From contig QEUW01000011.1 in the NCBI GenBank assembly GCA_003577005.1, positions 1 to 60,858 on the forward strand: 60,858 bases of DNA, read 5' to 3'. Made by a program: the position numbers and the translations under genes. Position 1 is the first letter of the stretch, and every line of letters begins with the position of its first letter. Positions 9,184 to 22,582 of this stretch are shown one piece after another. Origin of the DNA: Chloroflexota bacterium (GTDB lineage Bacteria > Chloroflexota > Anaerolineae > Caldilineales > Caldilineaceae). The notes under the pieces are model-generated. The model worked only from the letters and a program-made list of their open reading frames with translations. It was not told where the DNA came from and did no database searches.

Positions 9184-9274
9184 TGATGCGTAATGCGTAA
9201 TGCGTAATCCGTAGTCCATGATCTGTAACATGCCATGCGCCCAAGTAGTACGCATCACGCATCACGCATTATCC
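9184..9274. repeat. heptamer inverted-repeat element (ATGCGTA units)
   Basis: 9184-9217 holds three ATGCGTA units plus degenerate ones. 9249-9274 holds the complementary ACGCATC-ACGCATC-ACGCATT. A non-repeated spacer of about 30 bp separates the arms. It lies between ilvN and ilvC. Confidence 0.85.
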
Positions 9275-9297
9275 AAAATCAATTCAAGACCAAATAG

Positions 9298-10791
<1,494 letters not shown>

Positions 10792-10914
10792 CTGTCAACG
10801 GATTTTGGGAGCGGATTGAACGGATTGAGCGGACGGAAATCCGTTTCCACACAATAGGAGGAACGGATGATCATGGACGCATCCGCTCAATCCGTTCCCG
10901 AAATCCGCTGATAG
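10792..10914. repeat. inverted-repeat element with CGGATTGA(A/G) units and CTGTCA ends
   Basis: The left arm (10792-10836) begins CTGTCAACGGATTT and repeats GCGGATTGA-type 9-mers. The right arm (10883-10914) reads CCGCTCAATCCGTTCCCG and ends in AAATCCGCTGATAG. A related element with the same outer ends lies at 26298-26425. Confidence 0.75.
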
Positions 10915-10946
10915 TCGTTCGGTAGCATGGGAAGGAGGTGATTGAA

Positions 10947-11055
10947 GTGGACGATGGTCTTGCTGACCTTTGTGGTTTATCAAACAATGTAACCAACAAC
11001 GTAACCAAATCTGTCGATTGTCCAATCAATCATCAACCTTTGGAGAGAAGCACCC

Positions 11056-11063
<8 letters not shown>
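10947..11063 (+). CDS. possible upstream ORF overlapping the leuA start
   Basis: A 38-codon ORF starting GTG 10947 behind a near-perfect Shine-Dalgarno AAGGAGG (10932-10938, 8-nt spacing). It ends at TAG 11061-11063, beyond the leuA ATG at 11056, so translation of the two would be coupled. The peptide has four Leu codons in different forms (two CTT, TTA, TTG) near the start and end. It may be a regulatory leader peptide for leuA; no competing hairpins were found. The strong ribosome-binding site is the main evidence. Confidence 0.45.
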
Positions 11064-12819
<1,756 letters not shown>

Positions 12820-12858
12820 CGGAAAGCCCGACCTGCCATCGTAGCACCTGCGGTTGTC

Positions 12859-14784
12859 ATGCTAGGAAACGTGACCTGCGAGTTGCGAACCAACACAGTT
12901 CGTTTTGAGGTGGATTTGACCCGACGCTACGCTTCTTATCGATTCTGGACGCTGTTCATTGCCTGTCTGGCCGGCGTCATCATCGATTGTACACCGGTTT
13001 ACGCCAGTCCAATTGGCCAGGGTTCGCCCACCTTGCAGGAATGCAGCCAGGTCGATGAGGCGGCGCTACAAGATGAACTCAACCGCGTCACCCAGCAGGT
13101 CTTTGCCGAGGCGCTGGTCCAGGTTGACCTGGCTGCCCTTGTCAAAGCCGAATGGCAAGAAACCGGCATGGATGCGGTGATCGACAGCGAGATAGACCGG
13201 GCGGTGGCGCGTGTCCGCAACGAACAGGCGTTGTGGGATACTTTTCTCTCCGGCTGGTCGGCCGAAAAGGCCGAGGAGTTGACCCGGGCGGTCGCCACCT
13301 ACGCTTTTGAATCCGAAGCCTTTGCGCAGAAGATCGACGAGCTTTCCGCCGCCGTGGCCGACGAACTGGCGCAGACCATTGCCGTACTCTCAGCCGAGTC
13401 GGTTTCGGCAGCCTTTTATTGTCTGCAAACTTTTATCGCCGACAACTATGCAGAGGTGTTGGTCCACAAGTTTGAGCAGCAGGTGCAGGCCGCGGCTCAG
13501 GCAGTGGACGTTGGCAACTCGAACGAGCTAGACACGAGCATCCTGACCGTGCTCAACCAACACCGGACGGCCCTGGGCGGCGTCGGTGTGATCGTAGCGG
13601 CGCAGATCGCCCGGCGCGTCATGGCCAACCTGGGCCGGCAGATCGCCCGGCGGGTGGCGGGTCGTATTGCTGGGCGGGTGTTGGGTCGTATCGGCACCGA
13701 GTTGATCCCGATTGTCGGCTGGGTCGTAGGCACAGGGCTGATCGCCTATGACCTGTACAGCAGCCGGGATGGGGCGCTGCCCCAGATTCAGGAGCAGCTC
13801 AAGTCGCAGGAGGTCAAGGCCGGTATTCGCGATGAGATCGTGGCCGCCATGGAACCCGAGTTCCGCCGCGAAGCGCCGCAGATCGCTCGCGATGTAGCCA
13901 ACGAACTCTTCAGCCAGTGGCGTGACGTGCGCCGTAACATTCGCCAGGTATTGGCCTTGGCAGAGAGCGACGCCGCCTTTCATGCGCTGTTGAACCGGCT
14001 AGAGAGCACCGACGACCTGGCGAAGCTGGTCAGCCTGGTAGGTGTGGCCGTTCCTGCCCTCGGCGAGGAGGGCTTCCAACGGGCGGTGGCCGATGGCTCG
14101 CTCGAACGGGTGCTCGACCAACCGGCCAGCGCGCTGCGGATCGTTGAAGGCACCGGGTCGATTGAGACGGCGCTGGCCTGGTCCGCCCTGGCCGGCAGCT
14201 TGCTCGACTCTGTCGTAGAGGTGGAGCTGTACAAACATATCTCGCCGGAACAACTGAGCCGGCCCACGTTGGAACGTCTGCTGGCGCTCGGCAACCAAGC
14301 GGCCATCCAGAAGCTGGCCTTGCTCAACCTGAACGAGATCGACACCTTGCTGGCGGTCTCGACGAGCAACCTGAATACGCTGGCTACCCGTCTCACGCCC
14401 GAGGAGTTGCGAGTCGTGGCCGGCTACCTGCCGCTGCTGGAACAGGAACAGCGCAACCAGTTTATCAGCCGTGTGGCGAGTGACCCGGCCATCCTGCCGC
14501 TGTTGGGAAGCGAGGCGATAAAGCAACGCATCATTGTTAGCAACGATGTGGACGCAACGCTTGCTTTTCTGGCCTCGCCCCGCAGCCTGGACTCGCTGGT
14601 CGCCGACCTCAGTGCCGTCGTGCGGGGGCAGGTAGGGATGGGCCTGTTCACTTACAAATACGGGGCCGGGCAGAGTGCATTGATTGGGATTGGCCTGATC
14701 TTTTTGGCGGCCATTGTCCTACGCCTGGTCTACACATTTGTGCTATGGTTGGTGCGCCCGGTATCGCCGCTGTTCCGCAGGTAA
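12859..14784 (+). CDS. membrane-anchored protein of unknown function, paralog A
   Basis: 641 residues. A hydrophobic N-terminal segment (about 29-49) looks like a signal peptide or anchor. A long alpha-helical region follows, then a striking Gly/Arg/Ala segment at 238-300: LGGVGVIV, a run with [14 protein letters not shown], then [13 protein letters not shown], which could form a membrane-inserting hairpin. Near the C-terminus is a transmembrane helix (about 610-632). It is homologous along most of its length to the protein at 15272-17053, including the WSAEKAEEL and QKIDELS segments. I recognise no named family. It sits between leuA and leuC with a YbjQ gene between the two paralogs. Confidence 0.85.
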   Translation: MLGNVTCELRTNTVRFEVDLTRRYASYRFWTLFIACLAGVIIDCTPVYASPIGQGSPTLQECSQVDEAALQDELNRVTQQVFAEALVQVDLAALVKAEWQETGMDAVIDSEIDRAVARVRNEQALWDTFLSGWSAEKAEELTRAVATYAFESEAFAQKIDELSAAVADELAQTIAVLSAESVSAAFYCLQTFIADNYAEVLVHKFEQQVQAAAQAVDVGNSNELDTSILTVLNQHRTALGGVGVIVAAQIARRVMANLGRQIARRVAGRIAGRVLGRIGTELIPIVGWVVGTGLIAYDLYSSRDGALPQIQEQLKSQEVKAGIRDEIVAAMEPEFRREAPQIARDVANELFSQWRDVRRNIRQVLALAESDAAFHALLNRLESTDDLAKLVSLVGVAVPALGEEGFQRAVADGSLERVLDQPASALRIVEGTGSIETALAWSALAGSLLDSVVEVELYKHISPEQLSRPTLERLLALGNQAAIQKLALLNLNEIDTLLAVSTSNLNTLATRLTPEELRVVAGYLPLLEQEQRNQFISRVASDPAILPLLGSEAIKQRIIVSNDVDATLAFLASPRSLDSLVADLSAVVRGQVGMGLFTYKYGAGQSALIGIGLIFLAAIVLRLVYTFVLWLVRPVSPLFRR

Positions 14785-14791
14785 GAAGGCT

Positions 14792-14875
14792 TGGTGCGTT
14801 GCACGCTTGCGTGCGATGCACCTCAGGCTCACCCAGCGCGACAGGTGCATCGCACTCTGCGAGTGCAACGCACCA
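14792..14875. repeat. GGTGCGTTGCAC double-hairpin element, copy 1
   Basis: Two arms (14792-14823 and 14843-14875) are reverse complements of each other (TGGTGCGTTGCAC ... GTGCGATGCACCT). Each arm alone also folds into a 12-bp hairpin with G-T pairs. Related arms occur at 20307-20441, 34192-34324 and 51474-51616. This copy lacks the outer terminal repeats of the others. Confidence 0.8.
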
Positions 14876-14902
14876 GGGTGTGCTGCCCAATTGGACAAAA
14901 TC

Positions 14903-15226
14903 ATGCTGATCAGTCTAGACGTTGCACCACCCGATCAGGATATCGAAATCGGCGAGCTGCTGACCGCCGTCACGGTCTTTGCGGCAAACGTGGTGCGCGA
15001 CCTGCGCGAGAACATTCGCAACCTGGTCGGCGGGCGTATGACCCATTACGAGCAGTTGATCCAGCAGGCGGTGGATGCGGCGCTGGCCGATCTGGCAGAA
15101 AAAGCCAGGAGCCGCGGCTACGACGGCGTCATCGGGGTCAAGATCACCAACCCCAATGTGGTCGATGGCGGGGTAGAGGTGATCGTGTATGGGAATGGGT
15201 TTCGCTATCGACAACGTGATGCGTAA
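14903..15226 (+). CDS. YbjQ/UPF0145 family protein
   Basis: A 107-residue protein matching the YbjQ (DUF74) family: MLIS start, [20 protein letters not shown], then [20 protein letters not shown]. Family members form small pentameric assemblies and are annotated as possible heavy-metal binding; the function is unknown. The ATG at 14903 is chosen because family homology begins there; the frame upstream is repeat-derived. The last residues (RDA) and the TAA stop are encoded by a heptamer repeat (15218-15250), so the original C-terminus may have been replaced. It lies between the two membrane paralogs. Confidence 0.88.
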   Translation: MLISLDVAPPDQDIEIGELLTAVTVFAANVVRDLRENIRNLVGGRMTHYEQLIQQAVDAALADLAEKARSRGYDGVIGVKITNPNVVDGGVEVIVYGNGFRYRQRDA

Positions 15227-15250
15227 TACGTAATACGTGATGCGTGATGC
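15218..15250. repeat. ATGCGTA-type heptamer tandem overlapping the ybjQ stop codon
   Basis: About four and a half 7-bp units (GATGCGTA-ATACGTA-ATACGTG-ATGCGTG). There is no opposing arm nearby. It supplies the last codons and the stop of the YbjQ gene. Confidence 0.75.
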
Positions 15251-15271
15251 CCGTTTCCTGGTAGTTGATTT

Positions 15272-17053
15272 ATGCTGAAAAGACGGCAGAAGATCGCGTT
15301 GCTCGTTGTGAGCGTTACGATTTGTTTGAGCAACGCGCTGGTCTATGCACAGAGTGATCGAGCAGGCGACTATACCTACGGTGAGTGCAGTAGAATTGGC
15401 CGTGAAGAGTTGCGCACCGAGATTGAGCAAACTGCGCTTGCAGTACTCACCGAACGGAGTGACGGTTTTGCTATCCCTACTGTGGTGGCGCGCAAATGGG
15501 TCGAACTCGATGTGGATGCCGTCATCGACCAGGAAGTGGCGCGGGCGATCGAGCAGGTTGCCCAAGAGGAGAGCTACTTTAGCCGTCTCTGGTCGGGCTG
15601 GTCGGCGGAGCGGGCGGAGCAGTTTGCGACCCGCATTGCCGACGACGCCTTTGGCTCGCCCGCTTTTCGCCAGAAGATCGACGAGCTGTCCAGCGCTATC
15701 GCCGCTGAAATAGCCAAGGAGATGGAGGCCGATTTTGCCCGTGCGGCCTCGGCAGCCTTTCTCTGCATGAAGGCTTTTATTGGGGCGCGCTATTCGGAGA
15801 CGCTCTTTACTGCCTTCGAGAACCGAGTGAGCGTGGAGGTGGAAGAGGCAAATATTGGTGCAACCGCGCCGGTAGATGTCTCGATCATCGATGTACACGG
15901 ACGGGCGTTGGGTGGTGTCGGGTTGATCGTGGTGACTGAAATCGCCCGCCGGGTTTCACAAAGGCTCGGCCACCGCATTGCCGAACGCATCGCCGGGCGG
16001 ATCGCCGGACGGGTGCTGGGCCGGGCCGGGTCGAGCCTGATCCCCATCGCCGGCTGGGTCATCGGCGTGGGTCTGATCGTGTGGGACCTGTGGGAGGGGG
16101 GCAAGGGAGCGCTCCCCCAAATCGAAGAGGCGCTGACCAGTGAGGAGGTTAAAGAGCGCATCCGCAGCGAGATCGCTGACTCGATCAAACATAGCCTGCC
16201 CGACGAGACTGCGCTCGTGGCGCTGGAGATCGCCGTGACGATTCTGGAGGAGTGGGAAGGCTTTTGTAGCCGCTACCCGGATGTGTGTAGCCTGGCGCAA
16301 GAGAACCCGACCTTTCAGGCAATTCTCGACGACACACCGCTCGACCAGCTCGATAAACTGGCGCTTTTGACCAACACCCTGCTCACCTACGCCGGGCGCG
16401 CCGAATTGGAGGCTGCCCTGGCCAGCAGCCAGTTCGAGACCGCGTTGGCCCTGCCGGAGGAGTCGTACACGATTGTGCAGTCATCACGGTCGCTCGCACC
16501 GCTGTTGGCCTGGTCGCAACTGGCGGGTGAGCGGCTCGACGAGGTGCTCGCCTACGGCATCCACCGCCACAAGACGCCCGCCGACTTTAGCCCGACGCTG
16601 TTGGGTGCCATGTTGGACGTAGGGGATGCAGCGGCCATCGACAAGCTGCTGGCGCTGGACCGGACGGAATTGGAAACGCTGGTCACCTTTGCGGGGACAA
16701 GCCTGGGGCCGCTGGCCGCCAACCGTTCGCTGAACGAAATTCGCCAGTTGGTGGATTATCTGGCCGCACCACCACCCGAAGCGACCGAGACGCCGCCGGC
16801 TGACCTGGCACCAAAGCTGGCGAGCGGCGAGGTGACGGTCCAGCAACTGCTCGAACCGGCACTCGCCGTAGTCGCCACGCCGGTAGTGACCGCAACTGTT
16901 GCACCGCCCGTGCCGGCAACTACCAGAGAGCCGGCCACACCTGTAAACAGTATCGTGGTCGCCTCTGCCATCCTGGTCGTGCTGATCCTGACTGCGGGGG
17001 GCGCGCTCTGGTGGCGTCGCCGCCCTTACGATAGGCGGTCAGGGAATGAATGA
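15272..17053 (+). CDS. membrane-anchored protein of unknown function, paralog B
   Basis: 593 residues. The signal peptide covers residues 1-26 (LLVVSVTICLSNALVYA). The conserved glycine-rich block lies at 212-272 ([40 protein letters not shown]). A proline/threonine-rich stretch at about 528-555 leads to a C-terminal transmembrane helix (about 556-578) and a basic tail (WWRRRPYDRRSG), giving an outside-facing body and cytoplasmic tail. It is clearly paralogous to 12859-14784 and probably arose by duplication. Function unknown; the helical body plus amphipathic Gly/Arg hairpin suggests membrane remodelling or pore formation (inference only). Confidence 0.85.
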   Translation: MLKRRQKIALLVVSVTICLSNALVYAQSDRAGDYTYGECSRIGREELRTEIEQTALAVLTERSDGFAIPTVVARKWVELDVDAVIDQEVARAIEQVAQEESYFSRLWSGWSAERAEQFATRIADDAFGSPAFRQKIDELSSAIAAEIAKEMEADFARAASAAFLCMKAFIGARYSETLFTAFENRVSVEVEEANIGATAPVDVSIIDVHGRALGGVGLIVVTEIARRVSQRLGHRIAERIAGRIAGRVLGRAGSSLIPIAGWVIGVGLIVWDLWEGGKGALPQIEEALTSEEVKERIRSEIADSIKHSLPDETALVALEIAVTILEEWEGFCSRYPDVCSLAQENPTFQAILDDTPLDQLDKLALLTNTLLTYAGRAELEAALASSQFETALALPEESYTIVQSSRSLAPLLAWSQLAGERLDEVLAYGIHRHKTPADFSPTLLGAMLDVGDAAAIDKLLALDRTELETLVTFAGTSLGPLAANRSLNEIRQLVDYLAAPPPEATETPPADLAPKLASGEVTVQQLLEPALAVVATPVVTATVAPPVPATTREPATPVNSIVVASAILVVLILTAGGALWWRRRPYDRRSGNE

Positions 17054-17126
17054 GATGAAGGAGAAGCGCGTTGGCAGCCGCCATCAGCCTCTATATTTAG
17101 AGTTTATCGGGAATAAGTCGTTACCA

Positions 17127-17173
17127 GGGTAAACAGGTAGACAAGTAGCCAGATAGGCGGCACCTGTTTACCC
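17127..17173. repeat. short inverted-repeat element with GTAGACAA-type 8-mers
   Basis: GGGTAAACAGGT at 17127-17138 is complementary to 17162-17173. The interior has 8-bp steps GTAGACAA-GTAGCCAG-ATAGGCGG. It lies before leuC. Confidence 0.65.
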
Positions 17174-17233
17174 AGCTTCATGAATCCCAACAACGTAGAT
17201 TGTTGAGTATCTTTAACGCAGAAGGATCAAATT

Positions 17234-18637
<1,404 letters not shown>

Positions 18638-18642
18638 GTGGA

Positions 18643-18739
18643 AGATTGGGGGGATTTGAGGAGATTTGAGGCGACTTGGGGAGATTGACCGTCTTGTAGA
18701 ACCAATCTTCCCAAATCCCCCCAATCTCTCTAAATCTCC
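18643..18739. repeat. inverted-repeat element with GATTTGAGG-type units
   Basis: 18643-18687 carries repeated AGATTTGAGG/GACTTGGGG units and 18703-18739 the complementary AATC(T/C)(T/C)CC units. It lies between leuC and the next gene. The same sequence type is seen at 41267-41388. Confidence 0.8.
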
Positions 18740-18759
18740 ATGCTAAGGGAGACAAACCC

Positions 18760-19206
18760 ATGACCATTGTGCTCGAACGATTCGACATCCCAGAGCGGGG
18801 CGTGTTGGAGCTTGACCTGCACGAGTCGATTGAGATTCGTGTGACGGCGGAAGAGGCGCGGCGCAAGGTGAACTCCTGGGTTCACGAGTATGTCAGCTAT
18901 ATGATGCGCGCTGAAGCGCCGACGTTGGTGATTGGAGAGCGGGTTGTCTGGCGTGTGCCCACAGTCCTCACATCATCACAAGTGGGTCGGGTAGGTGTTG
19001 TCGGCCATATGGATGTAGAGGTGCGAACAGGTGAGATGAACAATTCACCAGAACGCGGCGTCCAGTTCATGACCTGTGCGCGAGAATTGGCTGCCAAGCT
19101 GCCACCATACCAACCTGGCTGGTTGGAGGTTGCAGATGAGTACATTCCCAAAAATGTACCACGCGCAAAGATGGCACAACTGCCTCCAGATGACGATGAG
19201 GTGTAG
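18760..19206 (+). CDS. hypothetical protein, 148 residues
   Basis: A soluble acidic protein (C-terminus LPPDDDEV) with no signal peptide or membrane segment. I recognise no domain. Composition and codon use look genuine, and the gene is preceded by AAGGGAGA. Its stop is 5 bp before the start of the C39-like peptidase gene, so the two form a pair and probably act together, for example as a substrate, inhibitor or partner of the peptidase (inference). Confidence 0.75.
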   Translation: MTIVLERFDIPERGVLELDLHESIEIRVTAEEARRKVNSWVHEYVSYMMRAEAPTLVIGERVVWRVPTVLTSSQVGRVGVVGHMDVEVRTGEMNNSPERGVQFMTCARELAAKLPPYQPGWLEVADEYIPKNVPRAKMAQLPPDDDEV

Positions 19207-19211
19207 TCGGT

Positions 19212-19687
19212 ATGGCGCAGACCATTCTACCAGTTCCCTATGTGGGACAACGGCGCACCGGCGAATGTCTGGCGGCCTGTGCTGCGATGGTGCTGGATTA
19301 TTTAGGCACACCGGTTGCCTATAGTCGACTGGTAAAGATGCTTGAAATCGTTCCAGGAGCCGGCGTTGCCTCATTCAAAATACGGAACCTGGAACGTATT
19401 GGTGTTCGTGTGCAATACGAGTCTGGAACCAATACGAGTCTGGAACATTGGAACAATTACGCGAGCAACTTTTGGCGGGTCATCCATGCATCGCTTTTGT
19501 AGAAACTAGAGAGTTGCCCTATCGAGACGATGATACCTCTCATGCGGTTGTTGTAGTCGGCTTTGACAATGAGACATTCCTTCTAAATGATCCTGAGTAT
19601 GTAAATTCACCGGTGAGTGTATCCGCTGGTGACTTCGACCTTGCCTGGCTTGAACACGATGAAAAATATGCAGTAATTACTCGTTGA
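19212..19687 (+). pseudogene. C39-like cysteine peptidase, frameshifted by a 17-bp tandem duplication
   Basis: The N-terminal frame (19212-19502) has the Cys-containing GECLAACAAMVLDYLG. A second frame (to 19687) has the His motif SHAVVVVGF and Asp/Asn in LNDPEY, the Cys/His/Asp layout of the peptidase C39-like fold. The break is explained exactly: CAATACGAGTCTGGAAC at 19413-19429 is repeated at 19430-19446. Removing one copy fuses the frames (YESGT-LEQLREQLLAGHP) into a 152-residue protein. It may be a recent mutation or a phase-variable state. It sits inside the leu cluster, just before leuD. Confidence 0.88.
19413..19446. repeat. 17-bp perfect tandem duplication
   Basis: Two identical copies of CAATACGAGTCTGGAAC lie head to tail inside the peptidase gene. 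Seventeen is not a multiple of three, so it shifts the frame. Confidence 0.95.
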
Positions 19688-19716
19688 TTGTCTTCATTAG
19701 AACAGGAAAACGTATC

Positions 19717-20307
19717 ATGGAACCCTTTCAAAAGTTAACCGCCACCGCCGTCCCCCTGCGCGCCGAAAATGTGGACACCGACCAGATCATCCCGGCGCGC
19801 TTCCTCACTGCCGTGACCAAAGAGGGGATGGGGGACGGCCTCTTTGCCAGTTGGCGCTACAACGCCGACGGCTCGCCCAAGCCCGATTTTGTGCTCAACC
19901 AGCCCGAGTATCAGGGCGCGCAGGTGCTCATCGCCGGGCGCAACTTTGGCAGCGGGTCGAGCCGTGAACACGCCGTCTGGGCGCTGACCGAATATGGCTT
20001 TAAGGCGGTGATCACGCCCGGTTTTGGCGACATCTTTTACAACAACAGCCTCAAGAACGGTCTGCTGCCCATCGCCCTGCCCACTGAGGCGGTCAACCTG
20101 CTGCTCGACCTGGTCGAGGAGGAGCCAGAGACGCAGATCACTGTCGACCTGGCCAACCAGACGGTAACGCTGCCCGACGGCCAGCAACACGGGTTCGAGA
20201 TCGACCCTTTCCGCAAGCTCTGTCTGCTGGAGGGGGTGGACGACCTGGGCTATATTTTATCCAAAGAGGAGAAGATTGCGGCTTTCGAGGCCGCGTCCCC
20301 CTATTGA
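19717..20307 (+). CDS. leuD: 3-isopropylmalate dehydratase small subunit
   Basis: A 196-residue swivel-domain subunit that completes isopropylmalate isomerase with LeuC. It has the NVDTDQIIPARFL segment near the N-terminus and the GRNFGSGSSREHA motif. The start at 19717 (MEPFQKL) matches family N-termini; a longer in-frame start at 19684 lies within the end of the peptidase frame. Its TGA stop overlaps the first base of a palindromic element (20307-20441). Confidence 0.95.
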   Translation: MEPFQKLTATAVPLRAENVDTDQIIPARFLTAVTKEGMGDGLFASWRYNADGSPKPDFVLNQPEYQGAQVLIAGRNFGSGSSREHAVWALTEYGFKAVITPGFGDIFYNNSLKNGLLPIALPTEAVNLLLDLVEEEPETQITVDLANQTVTLPDGQQHGFEIDPFRKLCLLEGVDDLGYILSKEEKIAAFEAASPY

Positions 20308-20441
20308 GAAGCTGTTTGACAAGTGGTTGCCAGACTGGTGCGTTGCACTCGGAGAGTGCGATGCACCTAGGGCGCCGGGGAATCCGAAAAGGTGCATCGC
20401 ACGCAAGCGTGCAACGCACCAAACCTTTTCAAACAGCTTCT
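20307..20441. repeat. MITE-like palindromic element, copy 2
   Basis: A 135-bp element. Terminal inverted repeats AGAAGCTGTTTGA (20307-20319) and its complement (20429-20441) enclose two GGTGCGTTGCAC ... GTGCGATGCACC arms that also pair with each other. No ORF inside. It begins at the last base of the leuD stop codon. Confidence 0.85.
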
Positions 20442-20514
20442 GAGCAAACCGGTGTGACTTGGCAAGCGGCTACCTGGGATACAGGTGGCTTCACCACGGT
20501 ATGGTATAATGCAC

Positions 20515-21006
20515 ATGACTGAACTGGTCTTGGTCCAGGCCCAGGTGGCAGATATCCCGGCCATTCAAGATGTTGCAGGCGAAAGCTGGCGCGCCACTTA
20601 TGGGCACATTTTTGCGTCTGACTTTATCGACCAGTTCCTGGCTCGCGCCTACCGCGCCGAGGCATTGCGACAGTCAATCGCCAACGACCAGGGCCTCTTC
20701 CTGGTGGCAAAAGCGGGCGATCACGTGGTGGGCTTCTGCGAAGTGGGCGAAAGCCAGCAGAACGCTGAATTTGTACTGTTCCGCATCTATCTCCTGCCGT
20801 CCTACTGGGGACGTGGCATCGGCGGGCGACTGCTAGCAATAGCGGAAAGATGGCTACGAGAGCGAGGCGCTACCGGTTATTTCTGCTATGTCCACAGCCA
20901 GAACGAAGTGGGCAAAACGTTTTACCAAAAGGCGGGCTTCGCCCATCTCCCCGAACGCGACCGTGAGGACGAATGGTACATGTGGAAGCCTCTGGAGGCC
21001 TTATGA
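20515..21006 (+). CDS. GNAT family N-acetyltransferase
   Basis: A 163-residue acetyl-CoA-dependent transferase with the GNAT core: motif A is FRIYLLPSYWGRGIGGRLL (acetyl-CoA pyrophosphate loop, R/QxxGxG/A type) and motif B is FYQKAGF near the C-terminus. The substrate is unknown; the family acetylates amines, amino acids or protein N-termini. Start choice is uncertain: ATG 20509 and 20515 are both possible. A TATAAT at 20505-20510 ends 4 bp before ATG 20515, so the message may be leaderless. Its stop overlaps the next start (ATGA). Confidence 0.9.
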   Translation: MTELVLVQAQVADIPAIQDVAGESWRATYGHIFASDFIDQFLARAYRAEALRQSIANDQGLFLVAKAGDHVVGFCEVGESQQNAEFVLFRIYLLPSYWGRGIGGRLLAIAERWLRERGATGYFCYVHSQNEVGKTFYQKAGFAHLPERDREDEWYMWKPLEAL

Positions 21007-21416
21007 GCCAGTTGACAGCCGAACAGCTCGAAGCGGCGCGCCAATACCATCGTGAGCGAGACGCAAAACGCCGGGCTGAACGCGAGGCCTATCGCCAGGA
21101 GTGGCTCGATCAGGCCCGTACAGCCATCCGCCAGCTCGCGCCAGGGTTTCCCGCGCTGCGGCGCGCCTGGCTCTTTGGCTCCATTGTGCAGCCGGGCCGC
21201 TTCCGGCGCGATTCGGATATTGATATTGCCGTCGAATGTCCTGATCTGGAGCAAGAGAGCGCGTTTTGGCAGGCGATGGAGCGGGAGTTGCGTCGGAATG
21301 TGGATGTGCGTCCCTATGTTGGGGCAATCGTGCAAGCAGTAGCGTGGTATGGGGAAATCGTTTATGAACGAGAAGATGCTCATTCTTCTCAGCAGCGTAG
21401 AAAGATAAAACCGTGA
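21003..21416 (+). CDS. nucleotidyltransferase (MNT-type) domain protein
   Basis: A 137-residue protein. A charged N-terminal helix (residues 1-45) is followed by the minimal nucleotidyltransferase signature [22 protein letters not shown], with the GS motif and two catalytic Asp in DxD. Such domains act as AMP-transferring antitoxins next to HEPN toxins, but no HEPN gene is adjacent here. It overlaps the upstream acetyltransferase (ATGA) and the downstream leuB (GTGA), so the three are probably translationally coupled. Confidence 0.85.
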   Translation: MSQLTAEQLEAARQYHRERDAKRRAEREAYRQEWLDQARTAIRQLAPGFPALRRAWLFGSIVQPGRFRRDSDIDIAVECPDLEQESAFWQAMERELRRNVDVRPYVGAIVQAVAWYGEIVYEREDAHSSQQRRKIKP

Positions 21417-22501
21417 ACGCAAAAATCGTCGTCCTCGCCGGCGACGGGATCGGCCCGGAAGTAGTGGCCGAGGCCCGCAAGGTGCTCACCGCCGTCGGCG
21501 AAAAGTACAACCACACCTTCCACTTCGATGAACGGTTGATGGGCGGTCGTGCTATCGACGAGTTGGGCACAAGTTTACCCGACGAGACGGTAGTCGCCTG
21601 CCAGCAAGCAGATGCGGTGCTTCTCGGCGCAGTGGGTGGCCCCAAGTGGGACAACCCCAACGCCAAAGACCGGCCCGAACGAGGGCTGCTCGGCATCCGC
21701 AAGGCGCTCAACCTCTTCGCCAACCTGCGCCCGGTGAAGGTGCCGGCCCAGTTGATCAGCGCCAGCGCCATCAAAGAAGAGGTGCTCCGCGGCACCGATA
21801 TGCTGGTCATCCGCGAGTTGACCGGCGGCATCTACTTTGGCCCGCGCCAGGAGGCCGGCGACGAGAGCTACGAAGCCTACGACACCATGCTCTATACCCG
21901 CCCAGAGATCGAACGCGTCGTCCGTCTGGCCGCAGACGCTGCACGCATGAGGCGCAAAAAGCTCGCCAGCGTGGACAAGGCCAACGTGCTCGCCTCCAGC
22001 CGGCTCTGGCGGCGCGTGGCGACCGACATCCTGGCCGACTACCCGGATCTGGAGGTGGAGCATGTGCTGGTGGACGCCATGGCTATGCACCTGATCCGCC
22101 GGCCCGCCAGCTTTGATGTGATTGTGGCCGAAAACCTCTTTGGCGACATCCTCACCGATGAGGCGGCCATGCTGGCCGGCTCGATGGGGATGTTGCCCTC
22201 GGCCAGCCTGGGCGACCTGATCAACCAACACAACCTGCCGCTCGGCCTCTACGAGCCGATCCACGGCAGCGCACCCGACATTGCCGGCCAGGCCATCGCC
22301 AACCCGCTGGGCACGATCCTCAGTACAGCTATGCTGGTCCGCCACAGCCTGGGTCTGGAACAGGAAGCCCAGGCCATCGAAGCCGCCGTCGACACCGTGC
22401 TCGCCGAAGGCGTGCGCACTCCCGACATCGCCGACACCGGCACCGAAGTGGTCGGCACGCAGGTGATGGGAGATCTCGTTGTTGAGAAGTTACTGGCATG
22501 A
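21413..22501 (+). CDS. leuB: 3-isopropylmalate dehydrogenase
   Basis: A 362-residue NAD-dependent beta-decarboxylating dehydrogenase forming 2-oxoisocaproate for leucine. It has the N-terminal [12 protein letters not shown], the [10 protein letters not shown] segment and [14 protein letters not shown] near the C-terminus. It starts with GTG at 21413, overlapping the stop of the nucleotidyltransferase by 4 bp. There is no independent ribosome-binding site, so re-initiation from the upstream gene is likely. Confidence 0.96.
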   Translation: MNAKIVVLAGDGIGPEVVAEARKVLTAVGEKYNHTFHFDERLMGGRAIDELGTSLPDETVVACQQADAVLLGAVGGPKWDNPNAKDRPERGLLGIRKALNLFANLRPVKVPAQLISASAIKEEVLRGTDMLVIRELTGGIYFGPRQEAGDESYEAYDTMLYTRPEIERVVRLAADAARMRRKKLASVDKANVLASSRLWRRVATDILADYPDLEVEHVLVDAMAMHLIRRPASFDVIVAENLFGDILTDEAAMLAGSMGMLPSASLGDLINQHNLPLGLYEPIHGSAPDIAGQAIANPLGTILSTAMLVRHSLGLEQEAQAIEAAVDTVLAEGVRTPDIADTGTEVVGTQVMGDLVVEKLLA

Positions 22502-22503
22502 GT

Positions 22504-22573
22504 AGAGATTAAGAGATTGAGAGACTTATCGTCGATAGTACCAATCTCTCAATCTCCCAATCTCTCAATTTCT
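22504..22573. repeat. inverted-repeat element with AGAGATTG octamers
   Basis: 22504-22527 has AGAGATT-type units. 22542-22573 has four complementary octamers (CAATCTCT-CAATCTCC-CAATCTCT-CAATTTCT). It lies between leuB and ppc. Confidence 0.85.
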
Positions 22574-22582
22574 AACCGTCCC

